Shown here: one piece after another, positions 53,849-63,408 of the stretch | Layout of the letters: the number at the start of each line of letters is the position of its first letter | How positions within the stretch are numbered: the stretch's first letter is position 1 | From: Brevibacterium sp. S22 | GTDB lineage: Bacteria > Actinomycetota > Actinomycetes > Actinomycetales > Brevibacteriaceae | Length of the DNA: 64,000 nt | Direction: 5' to 3' | Assembly: GCF_004745485.1 (NCBI RefSeq) | Contig: NZ_RHFG01000016.1 | Coordinates: 20,844 to 84,843, forward strand | The notes under the pieces: generated by a model | Seen by the model: only the letters and a program-made list of their open reading frames with translations | Databases searched by the model: none | What the model was told of the DNA's origin: nothing | Program-made: the position numbers and the translations under genes

Positions 53849-53902
53849 GGCGCGGTGAATCGGCAACTGCCCCAGCACGGGGTAGTACCGGTTCACCGCG
53901 CC
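53849..53902. terminator. Long two-part hairpin between convergent genes
   Basis: An outer stem of 15 pairs (53849-53863 with 53888-53902, one G-T wobble) encloses an inner stem of 8 pairs (53866-53873 with 53879-53886) and a 5-base loop. It sits between the aldehyde dehydrogenase end and the convergent TetR end, overlapping the last codons of the latter. A bidirectional terminator is likely, though there is no T-run on either side. Confidence 0.6.
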
Positions 53903-54510
53903 ATTGTCGTCTCCACCAGCCTGCACCCGGTCAGCACCTCGGCGTTGGCGGCGATGAGCCGAAAGATGGCGTCGGCGTCGAGCGGTGTTCCGCCCATGAA
54001 GTGCAGTCCGTAGGCGTCTTCGAGGGCCACGAGGTTGCTCGCCGCTGTCTCCACGGGAAGCGTCATCGTGAAGGCTCCGGAATCGACACCCTCGGTGAGC
54101 ACCGCGGCGTAGAGAGAGACCTCAAGCCGGTAGAGCTCGGCCATGAGACCAGCGTGGAAACGGTCTCTGAACGCATGGGTGTGCAGCTCATTGAGCACTT
54201 GAAAGTCGACGTCGTCGCGGGAGCGCGGGATGCCGCTGCGGATGATCCTGGCCAGCTTGGTTGCCGGCTGCTCACCTGCGATCCCCTGCTCGCGCCGGTT
54301 CCAATAGAAGCGCGATACCGCGTCCTCATGCACCTCGCGCACCAGATCGCCGAGGTCGGGATAGTAATAGGCCACCGAGCCGGCCCCAACCTCGGAGTGC
54401 GCGGCCACATCGATGGTGCGCAGACCATTGAGTCCGCGCTCTGCGATCGCCTTCTTCGCCGCCTGCACCAGCTGTGCCCGACGGCCCTCCTGATTCTTCG
54501 GTCTCGCCAT
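53893..54510 (-). CDS. TetR family transcriptional regulator
   Basis: A 205-residue regulator. The helix-turn-helix is RRAQLVQAAKKAIAERGLNGLRTIDVAAHSEVGAGSVAYYYPDLGDLVREVHEDA. The C-terminal ligand domain follows, with YAAVLTEGVDSGAFTMTLPVETAASNLVALEDAYGLHFM. The start MARPKNQEG is the natural TetR N-terminus; the frame extends to 54612 but that would overlap the divergent permease promoter region. It faces the permease/amine oxidase operon and is its likely repressor. Confidence 0.9.
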   Translation of the reverse strand: MARPKNQEGRRAQLVQAAKKAIAERGLNGLRTIDVAAHSEVGAGSVAYYYPDLGDLVREVHEDAVSRFYWNRREQGIAGEQPATKLARIIRSGIPRSRDDVDFQVLNELHTHAFRDRFHAGLMAELYRLEVSLYAAVLTEGVDSGAFTMTLPVETAASNLVALEDAYGLHFMGGTPLDADAIFRLIAANAEVLTGCRLVETTMAR

Positions 54511-54647
54511 AGGCCCATTATCTCCTGAAGTGATGCAGGCAAACGCGGATCGATATGGCCGCACCTCTGTCAATCGGCGACCGTCCGTGCAATTCTTTAC
54601 GGTGTAACTCAAAGAACTCTATCGGACGCCCACTCACAAGGAGGTGG

Positions 54648-56204
54648 ATGGTGTCTTCCCTCGAACGCACAACCGTGTACGCCGATGAACAGAAGCAGCA
54701 TCTGAAGAAGACGCTCGGCCGATTCGACATCGTGCTCATCGTCATGTCGGCGGTCTTGAGCATCGAAGTCCTCGCTGAGACCGCGGGATTCGGAGCGGAG
54801 ACCTTCACCTGGACTCTCGTCCTCGCGATCTTCTTCCTCGTTCCCTACGCCCTCGTCTTCGCCGAGACCGGCAGCACCTTCGTCGGCGAAGGCGGAGCCT
54901 ACATCTGGGTCCGACAGGCCTTCGGACGCCCCGCGGGCGCGATCGCCTCGATACTGAGTTGGGTCACTCAGCCGGTGTGGGTCGGCGGTTCGATGGCCTT
55001 TCTCGCCACCGGCACCTGGAACCAATTCATCAGCCCGCTCGAAGCGGGATCGATCGGCGACTGGATCTTCAAGATCGTCTTCATCTGGATCACGGTGATT
55101 GCGGCGATCCTGTCACTGGCCAAGGCGAAGTGGCTGCCCACCCTCGGCGGCGTGCTCAAGGTCGTCTTCATCGCCTTCTTCCTCTTCACCACGGTCATCT
55201 ATGCCACCCAGCACGGCGTCCAGCCTCTTCACCTCGCGGACTTCAGCCCCAGCCTCGGCGGCTTCCTCGGGCTGGTGCCGCTCCTGCTCTTCTCGTACCT
55301 CGGATTCGAGGCCTCGAACAGCGCCTCGGACGAGATGAAGAACCCCAAGAAGGACATCCCCGTCGCAATCGCACGTTCCGGCTTCATCTCCGCGCTCTGC
55401 TATCTTCTACCGGTCCTCGCCATGTTGCTCGTGCTGCCGAGCGAGACGATCACCGGCATCGGCGGGCTGCTCGACGCCGTACAGACGGTGTTCACCGTCT
55501 ATGGTCCCGCGGCCGAGGTCATGGTAGTGCTGGCTGCACTGATGTTCGTCATCGTCCTCGCCTCGCAGGGTGCCGCCTGGATGATCATGAGCGACCGGAT
55601 GCAGGCACTGACTGCCGCCGACGGCGCCTTCTTCGGCGGGTTCTTCGGCAAGATCTCCCGGACTCTCGGCACTCCGGTCAACGTCAACCTGCTTTCGGGC
55701 ACTGTGGCGACCGTCTTCCTCATCGCGGCCATGCAGCTCAGCGGGGATGCCGGTGCACTGTTCGGGGTCGTCCTCTCGATCTCCATCTCGACGTTCTTGC
55801 TCAGCTACTTGCTCATCATTCCCGCGGCCATCAAGTTGCGCTGGAAGCATCCCGGCATCGAACGCCCCTTCCGGGTGCCCGTCGGCAATGTCGGGTTCAC
55901 CATCCTCGGCGGCATCGCCTTCCTCTGGATCCTGCTCGGCTCCTGGGTCGCGATCTTCCCCGGCACGCTCGATCGGCTCTTCGGGCAGGAGTACAACTTC
56001 CTCGACGAATGGGGCGTCGCACAGGGCGCATTCACTGCGCTCACTCTCGGCACCCTCGGTGCCCTCGCCGCGCTGGCTCTCATCGGATACGTCCGCGGAC
56101 ACCGGGTCCGCGTCTTCCGTCCTACCCCGGCCGATCCTCAGGATCTGCTTGACGACCTCGACCCCGCTCTCGACAGTAAACTCGATTCACAGAAAGGCAT
56201 GTGA
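54648..56204 (+). CDS. APC family amino acid/amine permease
   Basis: A 518-residue, about 12-helix transporter. The pattern LKKTLGRFDIVLIVMSAVLSIEVLAETAGFGAETFTWTLVLAIFFLVPYALVFAETGSTFVGEGGAYIWVRQAFGR is typical of the amino acid-polyamine-organocation group, and LFSYLGFEASNSASDEMKNPKKDIPVAI marks helix 6 and the following loop. AAGGAGG is 3 bases from the ATG at 54648 but 6 bases from the GTG at 54651, so the latter may be the true start. It lies 6 bases before the copper amine oxidase gene and likely imports the amine. Confidence 0.9.
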   Translation: MVSSLERTTVYADEQKQHLKKTLGRFDIVLIVMSAVLSIEVLAETAGFGAETFTWTLVLAIFFLVPYALVFAETGSTFVGEGGAYIWVRQAFGRPAGAIASILSWVTQPVWVGGSMAFLATGTWNQFISPLEAGSIGDWIFKIVFIWITVIAAILSLAKAKWLPTLGGVLKVVFIAFFLFTTVIYATQHGVQPLHLADFSPSLGGFLGLVPLLLFSYLGFEASNSASDEMKNPKKDIPVAIARSGFISALCYLLPVLAMLLVLPSETITGIGGLLDAVQTVFTVYGPAAEVMVVLAALMFVIVLASQGAAWMIMSDRMQALTAADGAFFGGFFGKISRTLGTPVNVNLLSGTVATVFLIAAMQLSGDAGALFGVVLSISISTFLLSYLLIIPAAIKLRWKHPGIERPFRVPVGNVGFTILGGIAFLWILLGSWVAIFPGTLDRLFGQEYNFLDEWGVAQGAFTALTLGTLGALAALALIGYVRGHRVRVFRPTPADPQDLLDDLDPALDSKLDSQKGM

Positions 56205-56210
56205 AGACTC

Positions 56211-58175
56211 ATGACTGCAACGACAGCGACTGCCGCCAGTAGTGCGACCACCCATCCTCTCGAGCGCCTCACCGGCGAGGAGATCGAGCTCAACCGAGCG
56301 ATCATCGTCGACGCCGGCCACGTGACCGAGCAGACCCTCTTCGCCCTCGTCAGCCTCGTCGAGCCCGACAAGCGGGATGTGATTTCCGGTGCGACCGGGC
56401 TCGACCGCCGAGTGCGCTCCCTCCTCATCGAACGCGGCAGCGGCGAGCAGACGGAACTGCTCGTTTCCCTGACCGACCGCAGAATCCTCCTCGCACGTGT
56501 GCTCGATGTCGCCGCCGAGGGTCAGGCTCCGATCACAATGACGGAGTACGAAGCCGCCGAGCAGATGATTCGCAACGATGCCACCTGGCGCGCTGCCGCC
56601 GAAGCACGGGGAATCACCGACATCGAGACCGTGCGCATCTGCGCACTCTCGGCCGGATGCTTCGACATTCCAGGAGAAGAAGGGCGCCGCCTCGTCCGCG
56701 GTTCGTCGTTCATCCAGTCGGATCCGCAGGACAATGCGTGGGCGCATCCGCTCGAAGGCCTTGTTGCCTACCTCGATCTCAACTCCGGGGAGGTCGTCGA
56801 GGTCGTCGATACCGAGGTCGTGCCCGTCCCGCAGGAGCGGTTCGACTATCACCTCGATTCCTGGCTTCCCGAACCGCGGACCACGCAGAAGCCGATCGAG
56901 ATCACTCAGCCCGAGGGTGCGAGCTTCACTCTCGACGGTGATGTGCTCGACTGGGAGAAATGGCAAGTGCGACTGGGATTCGATCCGGTCGAGGGATTGG
57001 TGCTGCACCAGATCAGCTTCGACGACAAGGGTCAGCGCCGTCCGATCGTCTACCGCGCCTCGGTGGCGGAGATGGTCGTCCCCTACGGCGATCCCAGCCC
57101 CGTGCGTTTCTGGCAGAACTATTTCGATGCGGGTGAATACTCGATGGGCAAGAGCGCGAACTCGCTCGAGCTCGGGTGCGACTGCCTCGGCGAAATCCAC
57201 TACTCCGATGCTGTCCTCGCCGACGATCAAGGGCATGCGCATACGATCAAGAACGCCATCTGCATCCATGAGGAAGACGCCGGCATCCTGTTCAAGCACA
57301 CCGATGAGTTCACCGGAGCCGTCGACGTGCGCCGCAACCGCCGCCTCGTCATCTCCTTCTTCATCACGGTCGGCAACTACGACTACGGCTTCTACTGGTA
57401 CCTCTACCTCGACGGCACCATCGAGCTCGAGTGCAAGGCGACCGGAATCGTCTACACCGCGGCCTACGGAGATGAGTCCCAGCGGCAACGCTGGTCCTCG
57501 CCATTAGGCAACGAGGGCCTCGGGATGCCGTTCCACCAGCACATGTTCTGTGCCCGGCTCGACATGCAGGTCGATGGCATCGCCAACGCCGTCGACGAGC
57601 AGGAAGCCGTGCGCGTGCCCTTCGGTGACGACAACCCCTACGGCAATGCCTTCACCAAGAAACTCACTCGACTCACCGCAGAGGGCGGACGCACCGCCGA
57701 CGGCGAGGCCGGTCGGGTCTGGCACATCGTCAATCCGGAGAAGCAGAATCGTCACGGGTTCCCGGTCGGCTATGAGCTGCGTGTGCCCGATGAACCGACG
57801 ATGATGGCTGCCGAAGGTTCGTCGATTTCGAAGCGGGCGGGTTTCGGGTCGAAACACATGTGGCTCACGCACTTCGACGCGGACGAGCGATTCCCCTCGG
57901 GGACCTATCCCAATCAGAACCCGGGCAATGGGACGATCACGCAATGGGTCGAGCAGCAGCGCCCCGTCGACGGCGATGACATCGTCGTGTGGGCGGCGTT
58001 CGCAATGACGCACTTCCCCCGCCCCGAGGATTGGCCGATCATGCCGGTCGACCGCCTCGGCTTCGTGATGAAGCCCTATGGCTTCTTCGATGAGAATCCC
58101 GCACTCGACGTGCCGCGTCCGAAATCGGCGCACTGCGGCACCGAGCCCGGCGGCCACTCCTGCGAGTGTGACTGA
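56211..58175 (+). CDS. Copper-containing primary amine oxidase
   Basis: A 654-residue enzyme that oxidises primary amines to aldehyde, ammonia and hydrogen peroxide. The cofactor motif is N-Y-D-Y with Tyr390 as the topaquinone precursor; the catalytic base is Asp306 in YFDAGEY; copper ligands are His442 and His444 in FHQHMF and His601 in MTHFPRPEDWP. These positions are 8 to 11 residues beyond those of the Arthrobacter globiformis enzyme. No signal peptide is seen. It is coupled to the amine permease and followed by a His-rich membrane protein. Substrate could be tyramine, phenethylamine or histamine. Confidence 0.95.
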   Translation: MTATTATAASSATTHPLERLTGEEIELNRAIIVDAGHVTEQTLFALVSLVEPDKRDVISGATGLDRRVRSLLIERGSGEQTELLVSLTDRRILLARVLDVAAEGQAPITMTEYEAAEQMIRNDATWRAAAEARGITDIETVRICALSAGCFDIPGEEGRRLVRGSSFIQSDPQDNAWAHPLEGLVAYLDLNSGEVVEVVDTEVVPVPQERFDYHLDSWLPEPRTTQKPIEITQPEGASFTLDGDVLDWEKWQVRLGFDPVEGLVLHQISFDDKGQRRPIVYRASVAEMVVPYGDPSPVRFWQNYFDAGEYSMGKSANSLELGCDCLGEIHYSDAVLADDQGHAHTIKNAICIHEEDAGILFKHTDEFTGAVDVRRNRRLVISFFITVGNYDYGFYWYLYLDGTIELECKATGIVYTAAYGDESQRQRWSSPLGNEGLGMPFHQHMFCARLDMQVDGIANAVDEQEAVRVPFGDDNPYGNAFTKKLTRLTAEGGRTADGEAGRVWHIVNPEKQNRHGFPVGYELRVPDEPTMMAAEGSSISKRAGFGSKHMWLTHFDADERFPSGTYPNQNPGNGTITQWVEQQRPVDGDDIVVWAAFAMTHFPRPEDWPIMPVDRLGFVMKPYGFFDENPALDVPRPKSAHCGTEPGGHSCECD

Positions 58176-58187
58176 CAGGATACGACG

Positions 58188-58823
58188 ATGAGCAGCCTTG
58201 CCTCTCTCCTGATGGTCGCCTCGGGAGCCCTGTGCCTGATCGGGGCCATCGCCGCGAGGAGGAAGCCGGCCGTGGTCGCCGCGACCGTGATGGTCGTCGC
58301 GATGGTCGACTTGGCCTATACCGCCCTAGTTCCACCTGTGGTCTGGTCGGGGGTACTGCTCATCGTCGGGCTCTGTCTGACCGTGTTCCTTCGGACACAG
58401 TCAAGAGTTCCCGCGCCGAGGCAGTCCCCCGCACTCGTAATGAGTGGCCCGGGCGGCCCACCGGAGACCGAGGAGGACGATTGTGCGCCGTCCGCCAGCA
58501 CTACCTCTGACCGGTTCTGGTCACGGGTGCCTCACCTGGGGCCGTCGGCGGCGGTCCTGTGCGCCATGGCCTATCCGGTGATGGCGTGGCAGGTCCTCAA
58601 TCACGGTGCGCACGTGGGTGGATCGACACATTCCGGCGGCCACGGCGGGCACCATGCCGGAGACATGTCCCTCATCAGCACATTTCTCACGGTCGCCGTC
58701 GTCGCCCTCGCCGCGTGCTTGGTGGTCTGCGCCATCCACGACATCGCCCGAAAGCGCCCGCTCGTCTCCCTCGACTGTTGGGGAATGGCCGCGATGATCG
58801 TGGTGATGCAGTTCCTACACTGA
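58188..58823 (+). CDS. DUF5134-like membrane protein with His-rich loop
   Basis: A 211-residue protein with about five or six membrane segments (LLMVASGALCLIGAIAA, VVAATVMVVAMVDLAYTAL, VVWSGVLLIVGLCLTVFL, AVLCAMAYPVMAWQVL, LISTFLTVAVVALAACLVVCAI and a short C-terminal one). A loop reads NHGAHVGGSTHSGGHGGHHAGDMS, with seven His and a Met. It resembles the DUF5134 group; no function is established. Its place 12 bases after the copper amine oxidase and its His-rich loop suggest copper handling, which is inference. Confidence 0.75.
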   Translation: MSSLASLLMVASGALCLIGAIAARRKPAVVAATVMVVAMVDLAYTALVPPVVWSGVLLIVGLCLTVFLRTQSRVPAPRQSPALVMSGPGGPPETEEDDCAPSASTTSDRFWSRVPHLGPSAAVLCAMAYPVMAWQVLNHGAHVGGSTHSGGHGGHHAGDMSLISTFLTVAVVALAACLVVCAIHDIARKRPLVSLDCWGMAAMIVVMQFLH

Positions 58824-58833
58824 GCCGGATTCA

Positions 58834-59160
58834 TCATCGCCGGGCGAAGTAGAGATCCGAATGCGCCGCACAGCGTGGATTGAAAGCGGCGGCGCATTCG
58901 GGGCAGGAGTCTGAAGCCTTATAGGTTTCGATACTCAGTTCGCTCCAGCACGCACCGCAAAGGATGGCTTTCTGATCCCAGCGGTCGCGCGGCCATTGCT
59001 CGGCCGGGTGATCGGTGGTCTCGGAGTGGCAGAGGTGGCACGGATAGTAACGGTCGCAGCAGGCGAAGCGGATGGCGATGATGTCGAGTTCGGTCGAGTA
59101 GTGGACGCACCGAGTGTGCTCGTCGACGGTCTTGCCGAAGACCTCGGGAGACGCTGTCAT
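58834..59160 (-). CDS. CHY-type zinc finger protein
   Basis: A 108-residue protein with the CHY finger pattern: TRCVHYSTELDIIAIRFACCDRYYPCHLCHSETTDH, then ILCGACWSELSIETYKASDSCPECAAAFNPRCAAHSDLYF. There are about nine Cys and several His, enough for two or three zinc sites. The role of bacterial members is not known. It is convergent with the His-rich membrane protein gene and stands alone; the start lacks a strong ribosome site. Confidence 0.88.
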   Translation of the reverse strand: MTASPEVFGKTVDEHTRCVHYSTELDIIAIRFACCDRYYPCHLCHSETTDHPAEQWPRDRWDQKAILCGACWSELSIETYKASDSCPECAAAFNPRCAAHSDLYFARR

Positions 59161-59315
59161 CGCTCACCTATCTGCTCTCGTGCGCTAGCTGTCGGGCCGA
59201 CCCCGACGTACCTCCAAGCCTAGCGGCGGCGGTTAGCGGGCCTCCAGCTGCGGTTCAGCCTGCGATCGAGGATTGTCCGCGTAAAGTGGGGACCCCAAGC
59301 CGATGAGGAATCCCC

Positions 59316-60365
59316 ATGCCGCAGCCAGAAGATTTCGTCCGCCCCTTCGCCGAGGTGGCCCTGAGCAACATCACCCGTGACTATCCGTACGCCGCCCATC
59401 ATCTGGCGCGGAGTCTGGCCGACATCGTGCCCGCAGCCGAGAAGACTCCTGCCTTCGCGAATTCCTTCGACTGGCACTCGAGCGTGCACATGCACTACCT
59501 GCTCGCGTCATTGCTGGAGACCAAGGAGGGACGAAATTCGAGCTGGACCGATGAGGCTCTGGAGATCCTGACCGAGCATCTGAGCGAGGCGAACATGCTC
59601 GCCGAGGCGGCTTTCCTCCGAGACAACCCTTCGTGGGAGCGGCCCTACGGCTGGGCATGGGCGGTTGAACTAAACCGCGTACTCAACGACAGTGGTGTAG
59701 CTGAGCTGAGAGAGCTGGGGCGGAACACGCAAATTCTGTCGGATACCGTCTTCGACCTCGTGTCCGCGTGGTTGCCGAAGGTCGCTGAGCCGGTTCGCCA
59801 TGGGGTGCACTCGAACACGGCGTTCGGGCTGCGCCGGATCCTCATTGGCGCTCGTGCCCAGGAGCGTCATGATGTCGTCGATGTCGTTGCCGGTGCGGCT
59901 CGTCGCTTCTTCGCCGAGGATGCTGCATGGAACTTCCGTCAGGAGCGCAGCGGTCACGACTTCCTCTCCCCTGGCTTGTGCGAAGCGGACCTCATGGCCG
60001 AGGTGCTTACCGAGGATGAATTGGCGACGTGGTTACCCGCATTCCTATCTGAGCTCGACCCGGAGTCGCCGGCGCTCACGCCAGACAAGGTCCTCGACCC
60101 GACGGACGGTCAGCAGAGTCATCTTTACGGGCTGGGACTTGCGGTTGCAGCGTCGGTAATGCGATTGGCACCGAAACTCGTGGTTATTGCGGAGAAGCAT
60201 GGTGACGGCGAGCTCGCCACCCATCCCCGGGGCATGCTCACCCGCGTCGAAGCACTGATGGCACCAGGCCTCGAGGCAGCGGTGTCTGACGAGTACATGT
60301 CATCCCACTGGGTTGCCACGTTTACTTGGGAGGCACTACTCGCCACTACCAACATCGACGATTAA
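59316..60365 (+). CDS. DUF2891 family protein
   Basis: A 349-residue soluble protein with the family opening FVRPFAEVALSNITRDYPYAAHHL and AFANSFDWHSSVHMHYLLASLLE, and AFLRDNPSWERPYGWAWAVEL. The many conserved His, Trp and Asp residues suggest an alpha/alpha-barrel hydrolase or epimerase-like fold, but no activity is established. It stands alone on the plus strand and is followed by a probable terminator before the convergent helicase gene. Confidence 0.85.
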   Translation: MPQPEDFVRPFAEVALSNITRDYPYAAHHLARSLADIVPAAEKTPAFANSFDWHSSVHMHYLLASLLETKEGRNSSWTDEALEILTEHLSEANMLAEAAFLRDNPSWERPYGWAWAVELNRVLNDSGVAELRELGRNTQILSDTVFDLVSAWLPKVAEPVRHGVHSNTAFGLRRILIGARAQERHDVVDVVAGAARRFFAEDAAWNFRQERSGHDFLSPGLCEADLMAEVLTEDELATWLPAFLSELDPESPALTPDKVLDPTDGQQSHLYGLGLAVAASVMRLAPKLVVIAEKHGDGELATHPRGMLTRVEALMAPGLEAAVSDEYMSSHWVATFTWEALLATTNIDD

Positions 60366-60370
60366 TCGGT

Positions 60371-60407
60371 GGCCCTAGTTCATAGCTACTTGAACTGGCC
60401 CTGTTTT
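60371..60407 (+). terminator. Probable terminator after the DUF2891 gene
   Basis: AGTTCA (60377-60382) pairs with TGAACT (60391-60396), and flanking GG and CC pairs extend the stem; CTGTTTTC follows. It begins just after the DUF2891 stop, in the gap between convergent genes. Confidence 0.45.
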
Positions 60408-63406
60408 CAAAACAACGTGGAACCAGGGTCATCACCGTATTCGTTCTCGACCGGTGACTGCTGATGGCTGAGGTCAACCCTTGGCGCGGACTCTTTGTCA
60501 CGGTGGTGTTTCTCGATCGCTGGACCCTTAGTCAGATAGTCATATAGAGCGGCGTCGATTGAGGACTCAAAATTGAGATCCATAGTGACAACGTCAAGGC
60601 TCGTGCCATTGTCGCCTGGCATCTTCGTTTGGACCGGGTTCGACGACGTGGCTCTGCCCAAGTAGTAAAAGTCCGTTCCCTCGGCGTCGTCTTTCTTGGC
60701 AAAGAGATGAAGTTCGAAGGAGTTCGACACGATGCGTCGAACGTCCGGACTCTGGAGCGTTTTCCGGCTCTTGCTGAACCAGTGGAGAGTGTTTTCGTTA
60801 ATGAACGTGTCTCCGTATGAAGTACTCGCTGAGATGTCGTCTCCCTTGTGATAGGTGACGAAGATCGGGCAGGTGTTCGTATGGAGGTCAAACTTGTAGC
60901 CGAACATTGTGCCTTGTTGATTGTCTCTCCAGTTGAGTAGTCGGCAGACATCCTTACGCGAGTACATTTTTCCCAGCTCCATCGACTGGTTCCACTGGTA
61001 GCGATGGCGTGAAAGATAGAGCCCTGTCTCCACCAGATCACGCACGTGCTCTTTGAACTCGGCTGATCGCGCAAGCTGGCTGCTGAACCAATCTGCCAAT
61101 GCAACCCGATCAGAAGTCCAGACGACAAGCGGCTTGCCGTACTTTGTTCGCTCAGAGGCAGTAAAGAACTCCATGGTGAAAATTCGTTGCAGAGACTCCA
61201 CGATCAACTCGCCAGTCTCGACACCAGCCTGTCGAAGGAGTTCAATGCACTCGAGTTCAGTCTGTGGCGGCTGATTGTCGAGCAACCTATCCAGGATCAA
61301 GAGTTCGTGTGGCCTTTTACCGTTGAGGATTTCCGCGCTGAGAAAAGTGAGTGCCTTGCTCTGAATGTCGGTTGGACCCCATTCGACAGCTCTGAACGAA
61401 TGCAAGAGGTTCCAGTAGTTTCCGCGTGCGCCGGCGATGACAACAGGGTCGACGACGTCGAATCGAGCGAAGTCGATCAGTCGTGGCGGGCGCCCGAGCC
61501 TCGAGTGCATGTCTCTGAACGTCTTCTTGAGGTTCTTCATACTGTCGAGTTTCGTCGAGGCAATGGATTGGAAGATCCTCTCCTTCGCAACCGCATCGAA
61601 ATTGATGCTCGAAAGGCCTGAAACTGCTCCTACATCTTGTGCCTCGATCATCTTCTTGCGGATAGAGTCCTTGTTCAGGCTGCTGTCTCCGAAAAGGGCA
61701 ATCGGGACAAGGAAGTTATTCGTATAGTTGCCAATGAAATCGATAACAATGAGGTGACTCTTCCCTGCCGCTTTCCGCAGTCCGCGCCCAAGCTGCTGCG
61801 TGAAGATGATGCTGGATTGTGTCTGGCGCAGCATGACGACCTGATTCACTGTTCGGATATCGATGCCCTCGTTGAATACATCGACGGTGATGATGTAGTC
61901 GAGCTCTCCATTCTCTAGCTGCGCGACCACTCGCTCACGGACTTCAACGGAGTCCTCGCCCGTGAGTGCTCGAGTGCGGAGCTGTTGACCGTGTACCTTG
62001 CGTTGGTTGAGGAGCAGTGAAAGCTCCCGTGCTTCGTCTTTACGACTACAGAACATAAGACCTTTGACTGGATCTCCAACATGCCCATATCGTTCAATCG
62101 CTTTGATGAGATGAGCTACTCGTTCTGGCGCCACGAGAGTACTTAGCTGGCTTGCGTCACTGATCACTTCGCCGCCCATCTCGAAATCAGTCACGCCGTA
62201 GTAATGGAACGGGGCGAGCATGTCCTCCTCAAGCGCCTTCTGCAGGCGGATCTCGTAGGGCACGTTGTAGTCGAACAAACTGTAGACGTTGAAATCGTCA
62301 GATCGTTCTGGCGTTGCGGTGATTCCGAGCATGAAGTCTGGCTCGAAATATTGGATGATGTTCTGATGCATCCGCGCCCCCGCGCGATGAACCTCGTCGA
62401 TGAGTATGTAGTCGAAGTAGTCTCGGGGGATCTGCTCGAGCTTGGCAAGAGAGCCTAGAGACTGGACCGTAGCGAACACGATCCGCCGGTCGAGCTCCCT
62501 CTTCACTCCTACAAACTTGCCAACTTCCCAAGAGTCGAGATTGAGGACTTTAGTGAATTCCTCGATTGCACGGTCGAGTATTTGCTCCCGGTGCACGACG
62601 AAGAGCACTCGCTGCGGATTTGCCGCTTTCACATCCAACGCAGCAAGAATGGTTTTTCCCGTGCCAGTTGCCGACACCACTAGCGCTTTGTCTTCACCAG
62701 CAGCCCGCACCTTCTCGATCTCTGCGAGCGCCTCGGCTTGCATGGCATTGGCGACAATTTGCGAACTGGCGCCTGCCGTTGGGATTTGAACACCTTCGAA
62801 CGGCTCACGCGAACTCGGCGGAACATAGTTCGCTTCGTATTCGCGGATCCAGTCTTCAGTGAGCAATGTAGACGACTCAAGTTGGGTATCGATTGCGGCT
62901 GATAGTTGGTGCACGATGTCGCCATCGGGGAGTGCCGAAAATCGGAGGTTCCATTCGTGGTTCCGTTTGAGCGCACGAGAGGTGAGGTTGGAACTACCTA
63001 CAATCGCTGTGGTGCTGGCTTCTTGCTCGAAGATGAATCCCTTGGGGTGGAAGCCCCTCGAGTCATCTTCGTATACGTAAACTGCAATTCCGAGATCGCT
63101 GAGGTTCATCAACTCTCGGAAAGACTCTGGTGAGTTGAACCCCAGGTAGGTGGAAGTGATGATTCGGCCGTGCCCTGGAAACTCAATGAGCGGCTGCTTT
63201 AGCGATGCGATCGCATCTGAACTGACAAATGCAACGGAGAATGTGAAGTTCTTAGAGCGCCTCAGTTCCTCGAGGATGGTCTTATGCATTGTGTTGGCCT
63301 CGAAGTTTGAAACCAACGTCGGGTTGAAGAGCTTTTCAGAGGGAGAAGTTCGATCAAGGAACCCAAATGCTGTGTCTTGCTGAACGTGCTCTGGAACTGT
63401 CGCCAC
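60407..63406 (-). CDS. PLD-domain DEAD/DEAH helicase with DUF3427-type C-terminus
   Basis: A 999-residue multi-domain protein. Residues 1-200 are a phospholipase D-like nuclease unit with His120 and Lys122 in GFHPKGF and Ser-Asn in GSSNLTSRAL. A helicase follows: SATGTGKT at 245-252, IDEVH at 336-340, GITATPERSDD, and QLGRGLRKA for motif VI. The rest, from about 640, resembles DUF3427 (FTMEFFTASERTKYGKPLVVWTSDRVALADWF, then YFDLHTN-like and YLGRATSS). GTG start with GAGGAG 6 bases ahead. Codon use is lower in GC than its neighbours. It likely acts on DNA in defence or repair. Confidence 0.87.
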   Translation of the reverse strand: MATVPEHVQQDTAFGFLDRTSPSEKLFNPTLVSNFEANTMHKTILEELRRSKNFTFSVAFVSSDAIASLKQPLIEFPGHGRIITSTYLGFNSPESFRELMNLSDLGIAVYVYEDDSRGFHPKGFIFEQEASTTAIVGSSNLTSRALKRNHEWNLRFSALPDGDIVHQLSAAIDTQLESSTLLTEDWIREYEANYVPPSSREPFEGVQIPTAGASSQIVANAMQAEALAEIEKVRAAGEDKALVVSATGTGKTILAALDVKAANPQRVLFVVHREQILDRAIEEFTKVLNLDSWEVGKFVGVKRELDRRIVFATVQSLGSLAKLEQIPRDYFDYILIDEVHRAGARMHQNIIQYFEPDFMLGITATPERSDDFNVYSLFDYNVPYEIRLQKALEEDMLAPFHYYGVTDFEMGGEVISDASQLSTLVAPERVAHLIKAIERYGHVGDPVKGLMFCSRKDEARELSLLLNQRKVHGQQLRTRALTGEDSVEVRERVVAQLENGELDYIITVDVFNEGIDIRTVNQVVMLRQTQSSIIFTQQLGRGLRKAAGKSHLIVIDFIGNYTNNFLVPIALFGDSSLNKDSIRKKMIEAQDVGAVSGLSSINFDAVAKERIFQSIASTKLDSMKNLKKTFRDMHSRLGRPPRLIDFARFDVVDPVVIAGARGNYWNLLHSFRAVEWGPTDIQSKALTFLSAEILNGKRPHELLILDRLLDNQPPQTELECIELLRQAGVETGELIVESLQRIFTMEFFTASERTKYGKPLVVWTSDRVALADWFSSQLARSAEFKEHVRDLVETGLYLSRHRYQWNQSMELGKMYSRKDVCRLLNWRDNQQGTMFGYKFDLHTNTCPIFVTYHKGDDISASTSYGDTFINENTLHWFSKSRKTLQSPDVRRIVSNSFELHLFAKKDDAEGTDFYYLGRATSSNPVQTKMPGDNGTSLDVVTMDLNFESSIDAALYDYLTKGPAIEKHHRDKESAPRVDLSHQQSPVENEYGDDPGSTLF

Positions 63407-63408
63407 GC

